Origin: Bryobacterales bacterium
GTDB taxonomy: Bacteria > Acidobacteriota > Terriglobia > Bryobacterales > Bryobacteraceae
DNA length: 39,660 nucleotides
NCBI GenBank assembly: GCA_020854055.1
Contig: JADZGD010000023.1
Coordinates: 1-39,660, forward strand
Direction of reading: 5' to 3'
Below the pieces are notes generated by a model, which did not search any database, had not been told where the DNA came from, and saw only the letters and a list, made by a program, of their open reading frames with translations. A program made the position numbers and the translations under genes. This document shows, piece by piece, positions 17,641 through 25,889 of this stretch. Numbering within the stretch: position 1 is the stretch's first letter; every line of letters starts with the position of its first letter.

Positions 17641-18498
17641 TCAACGTGGCGGCTCAACCGCGAACAGGCTGCCCAACTCCGCCGCCGGCGTGCGGATGCC
17701 GATATAGAATGGACCGAACAGGGCGTAAATGGCGCTCACTTTGTCAAAGCGCATCTCGTAGATCAGCTTTTTGAATGTAACCGGATCTTCGGCGAACAAG
17801 TCCACGCCCCACTCCCAGTCATCCAGGCCCATTGAACCCGAGATGATCTGCCGCACCGCGCCGTGGTAGCGGCGGCCGATCATACCGTGCTCGCGCATCT
17901 GCCGCTGGCGTTCGGCCATCGGTAGCTGGTACCAGTTCATCGCTTCGCCCCGGCGGCGGTCCATCGGATAGAAACAGAGGTACTTGGCCGGTGGAATACC
18001 CGGCCAAAGCCGTGGAGCCATGGCCTTGCGCTGGATGGCGAGCGTCTCTTCTACACCGGCGTTCCAGTCCTCGGAGAACGGCGTTAAACCGCGATCCGCC
18101 AGCGTGGCATAGGTTTTCAGGCTCGATTCATAAAGCCCCAGTTCGACCACGGAAAGATAAGAATGCGCGGTTTCCAGATAATCGGACAGCCGCAGCGCCG
18201 CCAGCGCCAGTTCGGCGTCGCGCAGTTCCTCAAAGCTGCCGCGGAAGTGCAGGACCAACAGGTCGCCCTTGTGGCCCAGCATCGAATAGCAGGCGCTTTG
18301 TCCGTCCTCGCGCTGCTCGAGCACACTCAGAAACGCGGACGCCTCGGCCAGGATGCCGGCGCGCTCCGTGTCATCGAGCGTCCTCCAGGCAGCGCGGCGA
18401 AAACGAAACATCTGATGCAGCACGCTCGAGCCTTCCAGCGTAAGCGGAACTGCGGGAAGCTGCTCAATGGCCGGTGCTTCGGCCTGGTTGTGGTCCAT
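17641..18498 (-). CDS. hemQ: Chlorite dismutase-family heme protein HemQ (coproheme decarboxylase-like)
   Basis: The 285-residue protein has a GAGGAG ribosome site 10 bases ahead of the ATG. The HemQ core is clear: KYLCFYPMDRRRGEAMNWYQ with a tyrosine (177) where Firmicutes HemQ has its catalytic Tyr, then MREHGMIGRRYHG with the probable proximal heme ligand His204, IISGSMGLDDWEWGVDLF, and MRFDKVSAIYALFGPFYIG. HemQ decarboxylates coproheme to heme b as the last step of the coproporphyrin-dependent pathway. The basic residue that follows YPM by two is Arg here where Firmicutes have Lys. True chlorite dismutases have an essential distal Arg in another context. It converges on the sugar-transferase gene with 19 bases between the stops. 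The family is sure; the exact activity is inferred. Confidence 0.88.
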   Translation of the reverse strand: MDHNQAEAPAIEQLPAVPLTLEGSSVLHQMFRFRRAAWRTLDDTERAGILAEASAFLSVLEQREDGQSACYSMLGHKGDLLVLHFRGSFEELRDAELALAALRLSDYLETAHSYLSVVELGLYESSLKTYATLADRGLTPFSEDWNAGVEETLAIQRKAMAPRLWPGIPPAKYLCFYPMDRRRGEAMNWYQLPMAERQRQMREHGMIGRRYHGAVRQIISGSMGLDDWEWGVDLFAEDPVTFKKLIYEMRFDKVSAIYALFGPFYIGIRTPAAELGSLFAVEPPR

Positions 18499-18562
18499 CC
18501 CGACTATGCTCCTCTAGCGGACGAAATCTTCAGCGGAACCCTTGACCGGCCGTCCACGGGAA

Positions 18563-18895
18563 CTACTTCTCGGTCGGCGCGGTTTCAAACAGGCTCGGCT
18601 GGACGGGTTTCTGCTGGTGGCGATCGAGAGCGCGGCCATAGCGGTTCAGCAAGGCGGCCGCGGCAAGAAGCGCGATCGAAGCGCCGATCCAGACCTGCCA
18701 GTGCGAAAAGAATCCCGACTTGATGGCGAATGGTCCGGTGATTTGAAGGTCCATGCCCAAGCGCCACAACGCCAAGGCCAGCGCCATCAGGGCGGCCGGA
18801 GTCAGCAATGACGCCATCGCCAGAGCAACCTGGCGATTGGAGTTCCGCTTTTTCGCCACTTTCGGGCCGCGCCTGAAGCGGAGCCGGATAACCAT
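18563..18895 (-). CDS. Small two-helix membrane protein of unknown function
   Basis: The 110-residue protein has a good ribosome site (AAGGGG about 6 bases before the ATG). A strongly basic start (VIRLRFRRGPKVAKKRN) precedes two hydrophobic helices at about 23-45 and 68-84, and a soluble tail ends in PTEK. No family is recognised. It lies 64 bases upstream of hemQ on the same strand and may be co-transcribed with it. Confidence 0.65.
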   Translation of the reverse strand: MVIRLRFRRGPKVAKKRNSNRQVALAMASLLTPAALMALALALWRLGMDLQITGPFAIKSGFFSHWQVWIGASIALLAAAALLNRYGRALDRHQQKPVQPSLFETAPTEK

Positions 18896-19101
18896 CAGTT
18901 CCCCTTGGTGTTCTCAGTCTACCAGCTTATGGCAGGACCTGTTCCGGAGCTTCCAGCCACCAATGCATGCGCCCCCGCTTAACCCGCTGTCTCAGTTTTC
19001 GGGCCCGCTCCCCCTGCGGCGGCGCCGCCATTTGCCCGTCCGCTCCGCGGGTGGCTACACTGGCTTGGGGGAACTGCTCGGGTGTACCTTTTGAGGATAC
19101 T

Positions 19102-20508
19102 TTGACCTACGCGATTGTGCTGGGCCTGGTGGTGGTCACGCTGCTGGGTGTCACCATAGCGAAGACCCTTCAGGTCCGCAGCCGCGCCGATTACCTGGTG
19201 GCGGGCCGCAAACTTCCCTGGGGCGTGCTGGTTTTCACGCTGCTTTCGTCCTGGATTGGCGCCGGCAGCCTGTTTGCCGGAGCGGAAAATGCGTACCGCA
19301 ACGGATTCGCCGCGTTGTGGCAACCGGCGGGCGGATGGCTGGGATTAATCGTGATCGCGCTGATTGCCGGCCGCGCGCGGCGCTTCGCGCAATTCACCGT
19401 GCCGGACCTGCTCGAAGCGCGTTACAATCCGCTGGCGCGCATCCTGGGTACCGTTGCCACGGTGGTTTCCTATACCGTGATCGCCAGCTATCAGTTCAAA
19501 GGCGGCGGCGACGTGCTGCACCTCATTTTTCCCGATGTGGACCGTACCACCGGCATGTTCATCATCGGCGTGTTCGTCATTGTTTTCACGGCGGCCGCCG
19601 GCATGGCTTCGGTAGCCTACCTGGACCTGGTAATAGGAATTCTGGTCACCTCCATTGTGCTGGTCTCCGTGCCGCTGCTGCTGGCGCGCGCCGGCGGCTG
19701 GGGGCAGGTGATGTCGCGGCTGCCGCCGGCGCACTTCGAGCTGTTGGGCGATCTGACGTTGACCCAGGCGCTGGGCTTCACGCTGCCCACGATGCTGTTG
19801 CTGATCGGCAACCAGCCGATGTACCAGAAGTTCTTCTCCGCCCGTTCGGAACGGGATGCGCGGCTGGCGGTCTATGGATGGATTGTGGGAACGGTACTGC
19901 TCGAGACGCTGCTGGTGATGTTCGCGGTGATTGGCAGCTCGCTGTTCCATACCGCCAATCCACGTGAAATTACGCCGCTCACGGCGCGGTTGGGATTGCC
20001 TCCGCTGGTGGGCGCCATCCTGCTTGGCGGTATTTTCGCCAAGGTGATCTCGACGGCGAACAACTACCTTTTCTCGCCGGCAACCAACCTGATCCACGAC
20101 GTCTACGAGCGCTTCATCAACCGGCATGCCTCCGAACGGCGCAGTCTGGTGATCTCGCGTCTGGTGGTGGTGCTGCTCGGCATCTTCGCGCTGTTGCAGG
20201 CCACCACTTTCGAGTCGATCCTGAAGGCCGCCCTCTATGCCTACACGGTTTACGGTGCCGCAGTGACGCCGAGCGTGCTGGCCGTATTTTTCTGGAAAAG
20301 GACGACGACGCCGGCGGCGATCGTCTCCATTCTGCTTGGCACGGTGATCACCATCGGCTGGAATGCGGCTGGGATCTTCCGTCTGGATGCCATTTATCCG
20401 GCGCTGGCGGCTTCCCTGATCAGCCTGGTTCTAGTCAGCCTGCTGACGCCGCCGCCGCCGGCCGGCAAATGGAAACCGTTTTTCGAGGAACAAGAGGTTA
20501 AAGCATGA
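19102..20508 (+). CDS. Sodium:solute symporter (SSS family)
   Basis: The first helix begins just after a TTG at 19102 with GAGG 5 bases upstream. The longer frame from 18967 adds 45 Pro/Arg/Gly-rich residues unlike any symporter and is rejected. The 468-residue protein has about 13 membrane segments. SSS landmarks are the early GRKLPWGVLVFTLLSSWIGA loop, GGWLGL, the FTVPDLLEARY motif, and the GNQPMYQKFFSARSERDAR loop. Uptake of an organic solute with sodium is expected. The stop overlaps the ATG of an M24 peptidase by 4 bases, which suggests that a peptide, proline derivative or amino-acid conjugate is imported and then hydrolysed. Confidence 0.92.
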   Translation: MTYAIVLGLVVVTLLGVTIAKTLQVRSRADYLVAGRKLPWGVLVFTLLSSWIGAGSLFAGAENAYRNGFAALWQPAGGWLGLIVIALIAGRARRFAQFTVPDLLEARYNPLARILGTVATVVSYTVIASYQFKGGGDVLHLIFPDVDRTTGMFIIGVFVIVFTAAAGMASVAYLDLVIGILVTSIVLVSVPLLLARAGGWGQVMSRLPPAHFELLGDLTLTQALGFTLPTMLLLIGNQPMYQKFFSARSERDARLAVYGWIVGTVLLETLLVMFAVIGSSLFHTANPREITPLTARLGLPPLVGAILLGGIFAKVISTANNYLFSPATNLIHDVYERFINRHASERRSLVISRLVVVLLGIFALLQATTFESILKAALYAYTVYGAAVTPSVLAVFFWKRTTTPAAIVSILLGTVITIGWNAAGIFRLDAIYPALAASLISLVLVSLLTPPPPAGKWKPFFEEQEVKA

Positions 20509-21677
20509 ACGTAGCTGAAATTCAGAGGGCGCTGGGGGAGCAGCAGTTGGACGGGTGGCTGTTTTTTGACCACCACGCGCGCGATCCACTGGCCTACCGG
20601 GTGTTGGGATTCGAACCCGATGCCGCGCCAACGCGCCGCTGGTACTACCTGATTCCGGCGAAGGGCGAACCACGGGGACTGGTCCACAAGGTCGAGCCGT
20701 TCGTTTTGGACGCGTTGCCCGGAGCCAAGATTACCTATTCGAGCTGGGCCCGGCAGCGGGAGGGGCTGGCGACACTGCTCAGCGGCTGCCGGAAGATCGC
20801 CATGCAGTACTCACCCGGTTGCGCGATTCCCTACGTTTCGCTGGTGGATGCGGGAACCATCGAGATGGTGCGGGCGCTGGGCTTGGAAGTCGCCAGCTCG
20901 GCCAACCTGGTGCAGCTATTCGAAGCGCGCTGGAGCGCGGAACAGTTCCAGATGCACCTGGCTGCCGGGCGGATGGTGGACAGCATTCGCCGGGCGGCCT
21001 TCGGGCGCATCGCCGATCGCCTGCGCGCCGGCGGGCGGGTGGATGAATTCGAGATCAAACAATTCATCCTGGAATCGTTCGATCGCGCCGGGCTCGAAAC
21101 CGATCATGGTCCGATCGTGGCGGTGAACGCCAATTGCTCCAACCCTCATTACGAGCCTGGCTCCAGTGACAGTTCCGCGATCGAAGCCGGCGACTGGGTG
21201 CTGTTGGATATGTGGGCGAAGCTGCGTAAGCCGCATGCGGTCTATTACGACATCACCTGGACCGGCTACTGCGGCAGTGATGTTCCCGCCACGATGCGCC
21301 AGGTGTTCGACATCGTCGCCGGCGCCAGGGACGCCGCGATCAGTAGCATCCGTCACGCGTTCGATTCCGGACGCGCGCTGGAGGGCTGGGAGGTGGACGA
21401 CGTGGCCCGGGGATTCATCACCGAACGCGGTTACGGCGACTTCTTCATTCACCGCACCGGACATTCGATCGGAGCCGACGTGCACGGAGCCGGGGTCAAC
21501 ATCGATAACCTCGAAACACACGACGAGCGGACGCTGATTCCCGGTGTCTGCTTCTCGATCGAGCCGGGCATTTACCTGCCTGCCTTCGGCGTACGCAGCG
21601 AGGTGAACGTCTTCATGGGCCAGGACGGTCCGCAAGTAACCGGCGAAAAGCAGACTGCGCCTGTGCTGATTGTTTAA
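20505..21677 (+). CDS. M24-family metallopeptidase (Xaa-Pro aminopeptidase/creatinase-like)
   Basis: The 390-residue protein has an N-terminal creatinase-type domain (about 1-150) and a C-terminal pita-bread domain. All five dinuclear metal ligands are visible: Asp235 (LLDMW), Asp249 (YYDITWTG), His320 (HRTGHSIG), Glu353 (SIEPGIYL) and Glu366 (VRSEVNV). An active hydrolase is therefore likely, cleaving Xaa-Pro or a related amide bond; creatinases lack most of the metal site. The start overlaps the symporter stop (ATGA). No signal peptide is seen, so it is cytoplasmic. Its stop shares TTAA with the convergent GH9 gene. Confidence 0.92.
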   Translation: MNVAEIQRALGEQQLDGWLFFDHHARDPLAYRVLGFEPDAAPTRRWYYLIPAKGEPRGLVHKVEPFVLDALPGAKITYSSWARQREGLATLLSGCRKIAMQYSPGCAIPYVSLVDAGTIEMVRALGLEVASSANLVQLFEARWSAEQFQMHLAAGRMVDSIRRAAFGRIADRLRAGGRVDEFEIKQFILESFDRAGLETDHGPIVAVNANCSNPHYEPGSSDSSAIEAGDWVLLDMWAKLRKPHAVYYDITWTGYCGSDVPATMRQVFDIVAGARDAAISSIRHAFDSGRALEGWEVDDVARGFITERGYGDFFIHRTGHSIGADVHGAGVNIDNLETHDERTLIPGVCFSIEPGIYLPAFGVRSEVNVFMGQDGPQVTGEKQTAPVLIV

Positions 21678-23443
21678 GCCCGGCGGTGCAGCGCCGAGAC
21701 GGCCAGGATGTAATATGCGTTGTGCGGCGTCCAGTATTCGGTGGTTCGCCAGTCAAAGCCGTTCTCGATGTCCAGGATCGGCTCGTCGTTGGCGTTGCCG
21801 GCAATTCCGTTCATAATCCCGCCGGGAATCAGCCCCACAAAACGTGAGTGCGGGTAGGGATTGCGCATCCCTTCGCCGGTCATCAGGCAGGCGCCGAAGG
21901 GGTTGGCGCCCATCACCCATTCCAGTTGCCGCATTGCCAGGTCCCGGTATGCGGAGTTGCCAAACTCGGAAGCGGCGAGAATGCCGGCGAGCGCGTAGCT
22001 TTCCAGGTGGCTGGTGGAGCCGATCCACCAATCGCCGCGCTGCACCGGCATGAAGAAGCGGTAGGTCAACTCGCCCGCCAGCGGGCGGTACAGTTCAGCC
22101 GAAGGCGTCCCATGAAAGATGCCAAACGGCACGATCCCGTAGGGTGACCGTGCCGCCATGGGCAGCACATAACCGTCCAGGTGCAGTTTGACGGCGTCGC
22201 CCCATTGGCCGGCCTGGGCGGCATCGGGATAGGCTTGGGCCAGCAGGAGCAGCGTGATCACCGGCAGCGCCCCATGCACCACGTCAGCGTAGGGATCCGG
22301 ACTGTTGCTCGAAACGCGGAACCAGCCGCGCACGAACTTCTGTCCGAAGGTGAATGCGGTGTTCTGAGCGGAGAGGATCAGCGACCCGAATTTCAGCGCG
22401 TGGTCGCGGTACCCGGCGGCGCCGGTGGCGCGGCCCAGTTCCATTGCCGCCAGCGCCCACCAGGATACTTCACCGGTTCCGCCGGAACGCGTGGCGGCGT
22501 CCCAGCAGCGCACGGCGGCCCGCAGGCATCGCTCCGAGTAAGCCGGATCTGCGGCGCGAAACGCAGTGGCCATCATCGCTTCAAAAAGCGTGAACAGCGC
22601 CTGCACGCTTCCGGATTTATTTGTGTTGATGTAGCGGTCGTCGCCGGTGCCGGTCCGGTTGTCGGTCCAGTGGTTGTCGCTGTTGTCTCCGTTGACGCCG
22701 CCGGCCACGTCGTCCCACACCAGTCCGTCGCCATCCTGCATCTTCAGAAAGTAGGTGTTGCCCCAGCGCGCCTCGTCCAGCAGCGCTTTCGCGCCGGATC
22801 CGGCGGCATCCCAATCGTCGCCCAGGTTCCGCAGCAGGCCCATCAGCGCGATGCCATTGAGTACCGTTGCGCTCATCCATTTGCGCAGATCACCGGCGTC
22901 GTGCCAGCCGCCTGTGGTGTCCACGTGCCCGCCATTGTCGCGCCGCCGGGCGTCGTCCAGGTGGCATACCGGGTGGACATTCGGTACTGCCGTACCGCAA
23001 CGCTGGGCGTGAATGTAACTGACGGCTTTCACCAGGGTACGCCGCCACACGTCTTCGCCGATGAAAAACGGCACCGATCGTTCTCCTCCGGCCTCGACCT
23101 GGTACATGCCCGGCCGCACAATATCGCTCAAATCCCCCACAAGGCAATCGCCGAGATCGGATGTGAAACGGGTGAAGCGGCGCGTCAACTCCGGCGGCTT
23201 CGGCGACGAGCCGATATCGCGAAAAGTGAACTCAGCGGGCATGCCGCCGGTGAGCCGGAAAACAACACTCTTCCGGCCCGGCGGCGTGAAGCCGAGATGG
23301 TTGATGGCCAGCGCCGGTTTCGGCGGGGCCGTAATGCGCTCCACGCGCTCTTCGGCGAAACGTTTCCGCGGCGCATCCCGGGCGCCGGCGGCAAAGGCTC
23401 CGCCCGCGCTCAATCCGGTAATGAAACTGCGTCGATCGATCAT
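21674..23443 (-). CDS. Tat-exported glycoside hydrolase family 9 (endoglucanase-like)
   Basis: The 589-residue protein starts MIDRRSFITGLSAGGAFAAG, a twin-arginine signal. Residues ~43-130 form the cellulase N-terminal Ig-like domain (AINHLGFTPPGRKSVVFRL). The GH9 (alpha/alpha)6 barrel follows, with GGWHDAGD at 178-185 (Asp182 and Asp185 as the base pair), NPYPHSRFVG, and Glu569 in TEYWTPHNA where the general acid sits in GH9. The enzyme inverts beta-1,4-glucan or related beta-glucoside linkages outside the cytoplasm. No carbohydrate-binding module or dockerin is present. It is followed 27 bases upstream in transcription by a TPR protein, and its terminal stop overlaps the convergent peptidase gene. 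Confidence 0.93.
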   Translation of the reverse strand: MIDRRSFITGLSAGGAFAAGARDAPRKRFAEERVERITAPPKPALAINHLGFTPPGRKSVVFRLTGGMPAEFTFRDIGSSPKPPELTRRFTRFTSDLGDCLVGDLSDIVRPGMYQVEAGGERSVPFFIGEDVWRRTLVKAVSYIHAQRCGTAVPNVHPVCHLDDARRRDNGGHVDTTGGWHDAGDLRKWMSATVLNGIALMGLLRNLGDDWDAAGSGAKALLDEARWGNTYFLKMQDGDGLVWDDVAGGVNGDNSDNHWTDNRTGTGDDRYINTNKSGSVQALFTLFEAMMATAFRAADPAYSERCLRAAVRCWDAATRSGGTGEVSWWALAAMELGRATGAAGYRDHALKFGSLILSAQNTAFTFGQKFVRGWFRVSSNSPDPYADVVHGALPVITLLLLAQAYPDAAQAGQWGDAVKLHLDGYVLPMAARSPYGIVPFGIFHGTPSAELYRPLAGELTYRFFMPVQRGDWWIGSTSHLESYALAGILAASEFGNSAYRDLAMRQLEWVMGANPFGACLMTGEGMRNPYPHSRFVGLIPGGIMNGIAGNANDEPILDIENGFDWRTTEYWTPHNAYYILAVSALHRRA

Positions 23444-23470
23444 GTCGTCCGTCCTCCGTTATCCCATCTG

Positions 23471-24625
23471 TCAACGCTTGTAAGGCGAACTCAGATACCG
23501 TTTGGCGTCGCGGGCCTGGGCGGCCAGGGGCGCATAACGAATCGCCGCTTGATATGCCTTTTTCGCCGCGGCGCGATCGCCTTTCAGATCGTAAATCTGG
23601 CCCACGCGCAGCCAGGCGGTGACTCCGGTGTTCAGGTCAAGCGTCGCGGCGGCGGCGCTGACGCGAAGCATGTTTTGGAGCGCGTCGTCGTAATCGCGGT
23701 ACCAGAATTGCACCGTGCCGCGGGCAAAATCGATCTTTTCCTGTTGCAGGCCGGCATACCCGGGGGCTCCGGTCCGCTTCAGGCGCTCAATCTCGTCCAC
23801 TTCGGCGAGCGCTTTTTTCCCATCGCCGGCGTCGGAATACATCTGCACCAACTCGAAGCGGAACAGGTAATTGCGCGGGAACTGAGCAATCAGCCGGTCC
23901 ACCAGGGGTATGGCCGCATTGGGGTTGCGGTCGCGCCGGTAGATGGCCGCGAGCAGGATCTCGGCGTCCTGGCGGTTGCGGGTACCGTGAGCGGCAACCT
24001 TCTGAAGCTCCTGGATGCCCCTCTCCCGGTCGCCTCGAAAACCGGCGACAAATCCCAGCATCCGGTAGAAAAAAGGCAGGCTCCCGACCACGTAATCGTG
24101 CACGCCCTGAATCAGCATGGCATCGACAAATGACGGGTCAATATCGGTCACCTCGGTGTGCAGGCGCCGCGCGGCGGTGGCTTCCCGCAGCGCGCCGATC
24201 CACATGCGTCTCACCAGGAAGTCATAGTTGGCCTTCAGCCCCAGCGCCACTCCTTTTGCGTAGAGCGCCCGGGTATTTTGGGGGTTCTTGGAGAGAGCGG
24301 CGTCGGCTAGCGCAATGGCTTTGGCGATTGCCCCGTCAAATTGCTTCTGTTCTTCCGGGGAGGCGTCCATCCGCGGCCGCCGCAGGAAAGCGTCCTGCCC
24401 GGTGACCCATTCGCTTTCGAGCGCCCCGGATTTGAACATTTGCTGGAACAGATAGCCTTCGGCCAGATCGTTCCAACGGTAGGGGTCGTTCGGGTCTTCG
24501 GCGATGGCCTTTCGAAAGTCGGCAATCGCGGCATCGTATTCGAGGTTGTAAAAGTGATCGAAACCCCGGCTATCCAGCGGGGATTGTGGTACGGCCAACA
24601 GCAGGAGCGCAACCGGCAGCATCAT
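23471..24625 (-). CDS. Tetratricopeptide-repeat protein with signal peptide
   Basis: The start ATG at 24625 overlaps the queG stop (TGATG), which is preferred over a GTG six bases upstream. A short hydrophobic N-terminus (MMLPVALLLLAVPQSPLDS) suggests export. The rest (~384 residues) is helical, with degenerate TPR pairs such as FYNLEYDAAIADFRKAIAED, DLAEGYLFQ, ALYAKGVALGLKANYD, ILLAAIYRRDRNPNAAIPLV and WLRVGQIYDLKGDRAAAKKA. These repeats bind partner proteins; no enzymatic motif is visible. It is coupled to queG but a role in queuosine is unlikely, and the partner is unknown. Confidence 0.82.
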   Translation of the reverse strand: MMLPVALLLLAVPQSPLDSRGFDHFYNLEYDAAIADFRKAIAEDPNDPYRWNDLAEGYLFQQMFKSGALESEWVTGQDAFLRRPRMDASPEEQKQFDGAIAKAIALADAALSKNPQNTRALYAKGVALGLKANYDFLVRRMWIGALREATAARRLHTEVTDIDPSFVDAMLIQGVHDYVVGSLPFFYRMLGFVAGFRGDRERGIQELQKVAAHGTRNRQDAEILLAAIYRRDRNPNAAIPLVDRLIAQFPRNYLFRFELVQMYSDAGDGKKALAEVDEIERLKRTGAPGYAGLQQEKIDFARGTVQFWYRDYDDALQNMLRVSAAAATLDLNTGVTAWLRVGQIYDLKGDRAAAKKAYQAAIRYAPLAAQARDAKRYLSSPYKR

Positions 24626-25662
24626 CAACACTCATGGTAGCGGTCGTTGAGCCTGGCCAACGCCCATTTGGCATGCCCGGCTACGTCCGGATCGGAATGG
24701 GCGGCCAGGCGCGTGAGCGGTTCACGGAATCGCTCCAGCCGGGAATTGCCCATGGCAACCGCCACGTTCCGCAGCATGCCCCGGTAGCGGGCACGCCACA
24801 AGGCGGTGTGGCGGAACTTAGCCCGGAATTCGTCTTCGCTCAGCGCGGCGAGTTCCTCCAGCGGCGGGGCCGCAATTTCGGGCTGAAATGCCGCTTCGTC
24901 CGTCGACGGGGCGCGCCGGTTCCACGGGCACACCTGCTGGCAGATGTCACAGCCGAACACGTGGCTGCCCACGCCGTGGCGCAGTTGCTCGTCGATCGGG
25001 CCGCGCAATTCGATGGTGAGGTAGGAGATGCAGCGGCGGGCGTCCAATTCGTATGGAACCAGTGCCGAGGTGGGGCAGGCGTCGATGCAGCGGGTGCAGG
25101 TGCCGCAACGATCCGGCGGCGCGGAGCCCGGTTCGATTTCCAGCGATGTCAGCAGTTCGCCCAGAAAATACCAGGAGCCGGTCTGCTCGTTAATCAGGCA
25201 GGTATTCTTGCCGATCCAGCCCAGTCCAGCGAGGTGCGCCAGCGATCGTTCGAGCAGCGGGGCCGTGTCAACGGCGATGCGGGCATCGAACTGCTCACCG
25301 GTTTCCTCCCGAAGACGATCGCGCAACCGCTCCAGGTCGTGGCGCAACAGGTCGTGGTAGTCTTCGCCCCAGGCGTAGCGTGAAATCCAGCCGTACTCGG
25401 CCGTAAATGCCTTGGAATCAGGAAAATCGGTCTGGTAGAGCTTACCGGCGACAATCACGCTGCGGGCCGAAGGCAAGAGGTTTCGAGGGTCCTGGCGCAG
25501 CGCGCCGCGATGGTCTGTCAGGTAGCCCATCCGGCCGGCGAAGCCCGCCGCAACCCAGCTTTGGTAACGGGTAAAGTCCCGTACGGGGCCGGCCGGGACG
25601 GCTCCGGCGAGTTCCAAGCCGCACTGCGCGGCCAGTTCGCGTACTCGGGATAGCTGGATCAT
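24625..25662 (-). CDS. queG: Epoxyqueuosine reductase
   Basis: The 345-residue protein carries the QueG landmarks: RYAWGEDYHDLLRHDLERL, the catalytic-Asp segment VDTAPLLERSLAHLAGLGWI with GKNTCLI, and a pair of [4Fe-4S] motifs (CGTCTRCIDACPT and CDICQQVCPW). A C-terminal HEAT-like helical tail (FREPLTRLAAHSDPDVAGH) follows. It performs the last step of queuosine synthesis, the cobalamin-dependent reduction of epoxyqueuosine in tRNA wobble position 34. The other que genes are not in the window. The stop overlaps the start of the TPR gene. Confidence 0.95.
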   Translation of the reverse strand: MIQLSRVRELAAQCGLELAGAVPAGPVRDFTRYQSWVAAGFAGRMGYLTDHRGALRQDPRNLLPSARSVIVAGKLYQTDFPDSKAFTAEYGWISRYAWGEDYHDLLRHDLERLRDRLREETGEQFDARIAVDTAPLLERSLAHLAGLGWIGKNTCLINEQTGSWYFLGELLTSLEIEPGSAPPDRCGTCTRCIDACPTSALVPYELDARRCISYLTIELRGPIDEQLRHGVGSHVFGCDICQQVCPWNRRAPSTDEAAFQPEIAAPPLEELAALSEDEFRAKFRHTALWRARYRGMLRNVAVAMGNSRLERFREPLTRLAAHSDPDVAGHAKWALARLNDRYHEC

Positions 25663-25812
25663 CCGCTAATCCCATGATAACGAGTGGGTTGCACTTTGTC
25701 CGCAGCCTGTTCCATTCAACGCCGGATATCCCCATCCAACTGGAGAATAGACCGATTTAACACTTTCGTCTGGATGGAGTCGATCTACTCTCCTAAACTT
25801 AGACTTACCTTA

Positions 25813-25827
25813 CAGTGCCGGGCACTG
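25813..25827. promoter_or_regulatory. Perfect inverted repeat in the leader of the radical SAM gene
   Basis: CAGTGC-CGG-GCACTG lies 63 bases upstream of the ATG at 25890, inside the 227-base gap between queG and the radical SAM gene. It could be an operator or a leader hairpin. No T-run follows, so it is not a terminator. The rest of the gap shows no other gene or RNA. Confidence 0.4.
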
Positions 25828-25889
25828 CAGGGGCGGAGTGAACCTACACTGGGAAAACCCGGGAAGTTTTGTCGAGGAGCGAATTAATT

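Noticed and set aside
18967-19101. N-terminal extension of the symporter
   Set aside because: It adds 45 Arg/Pro/Gly-rich residues before the first membrane helix; the TTG at 19102 has a well-spaced GAGG and fits the family.
22181-24133. 650-codon open frame on the plus strand
   Set aside because: Antisense to the GH9 and TPR genes, whose motifs are unambiguous.
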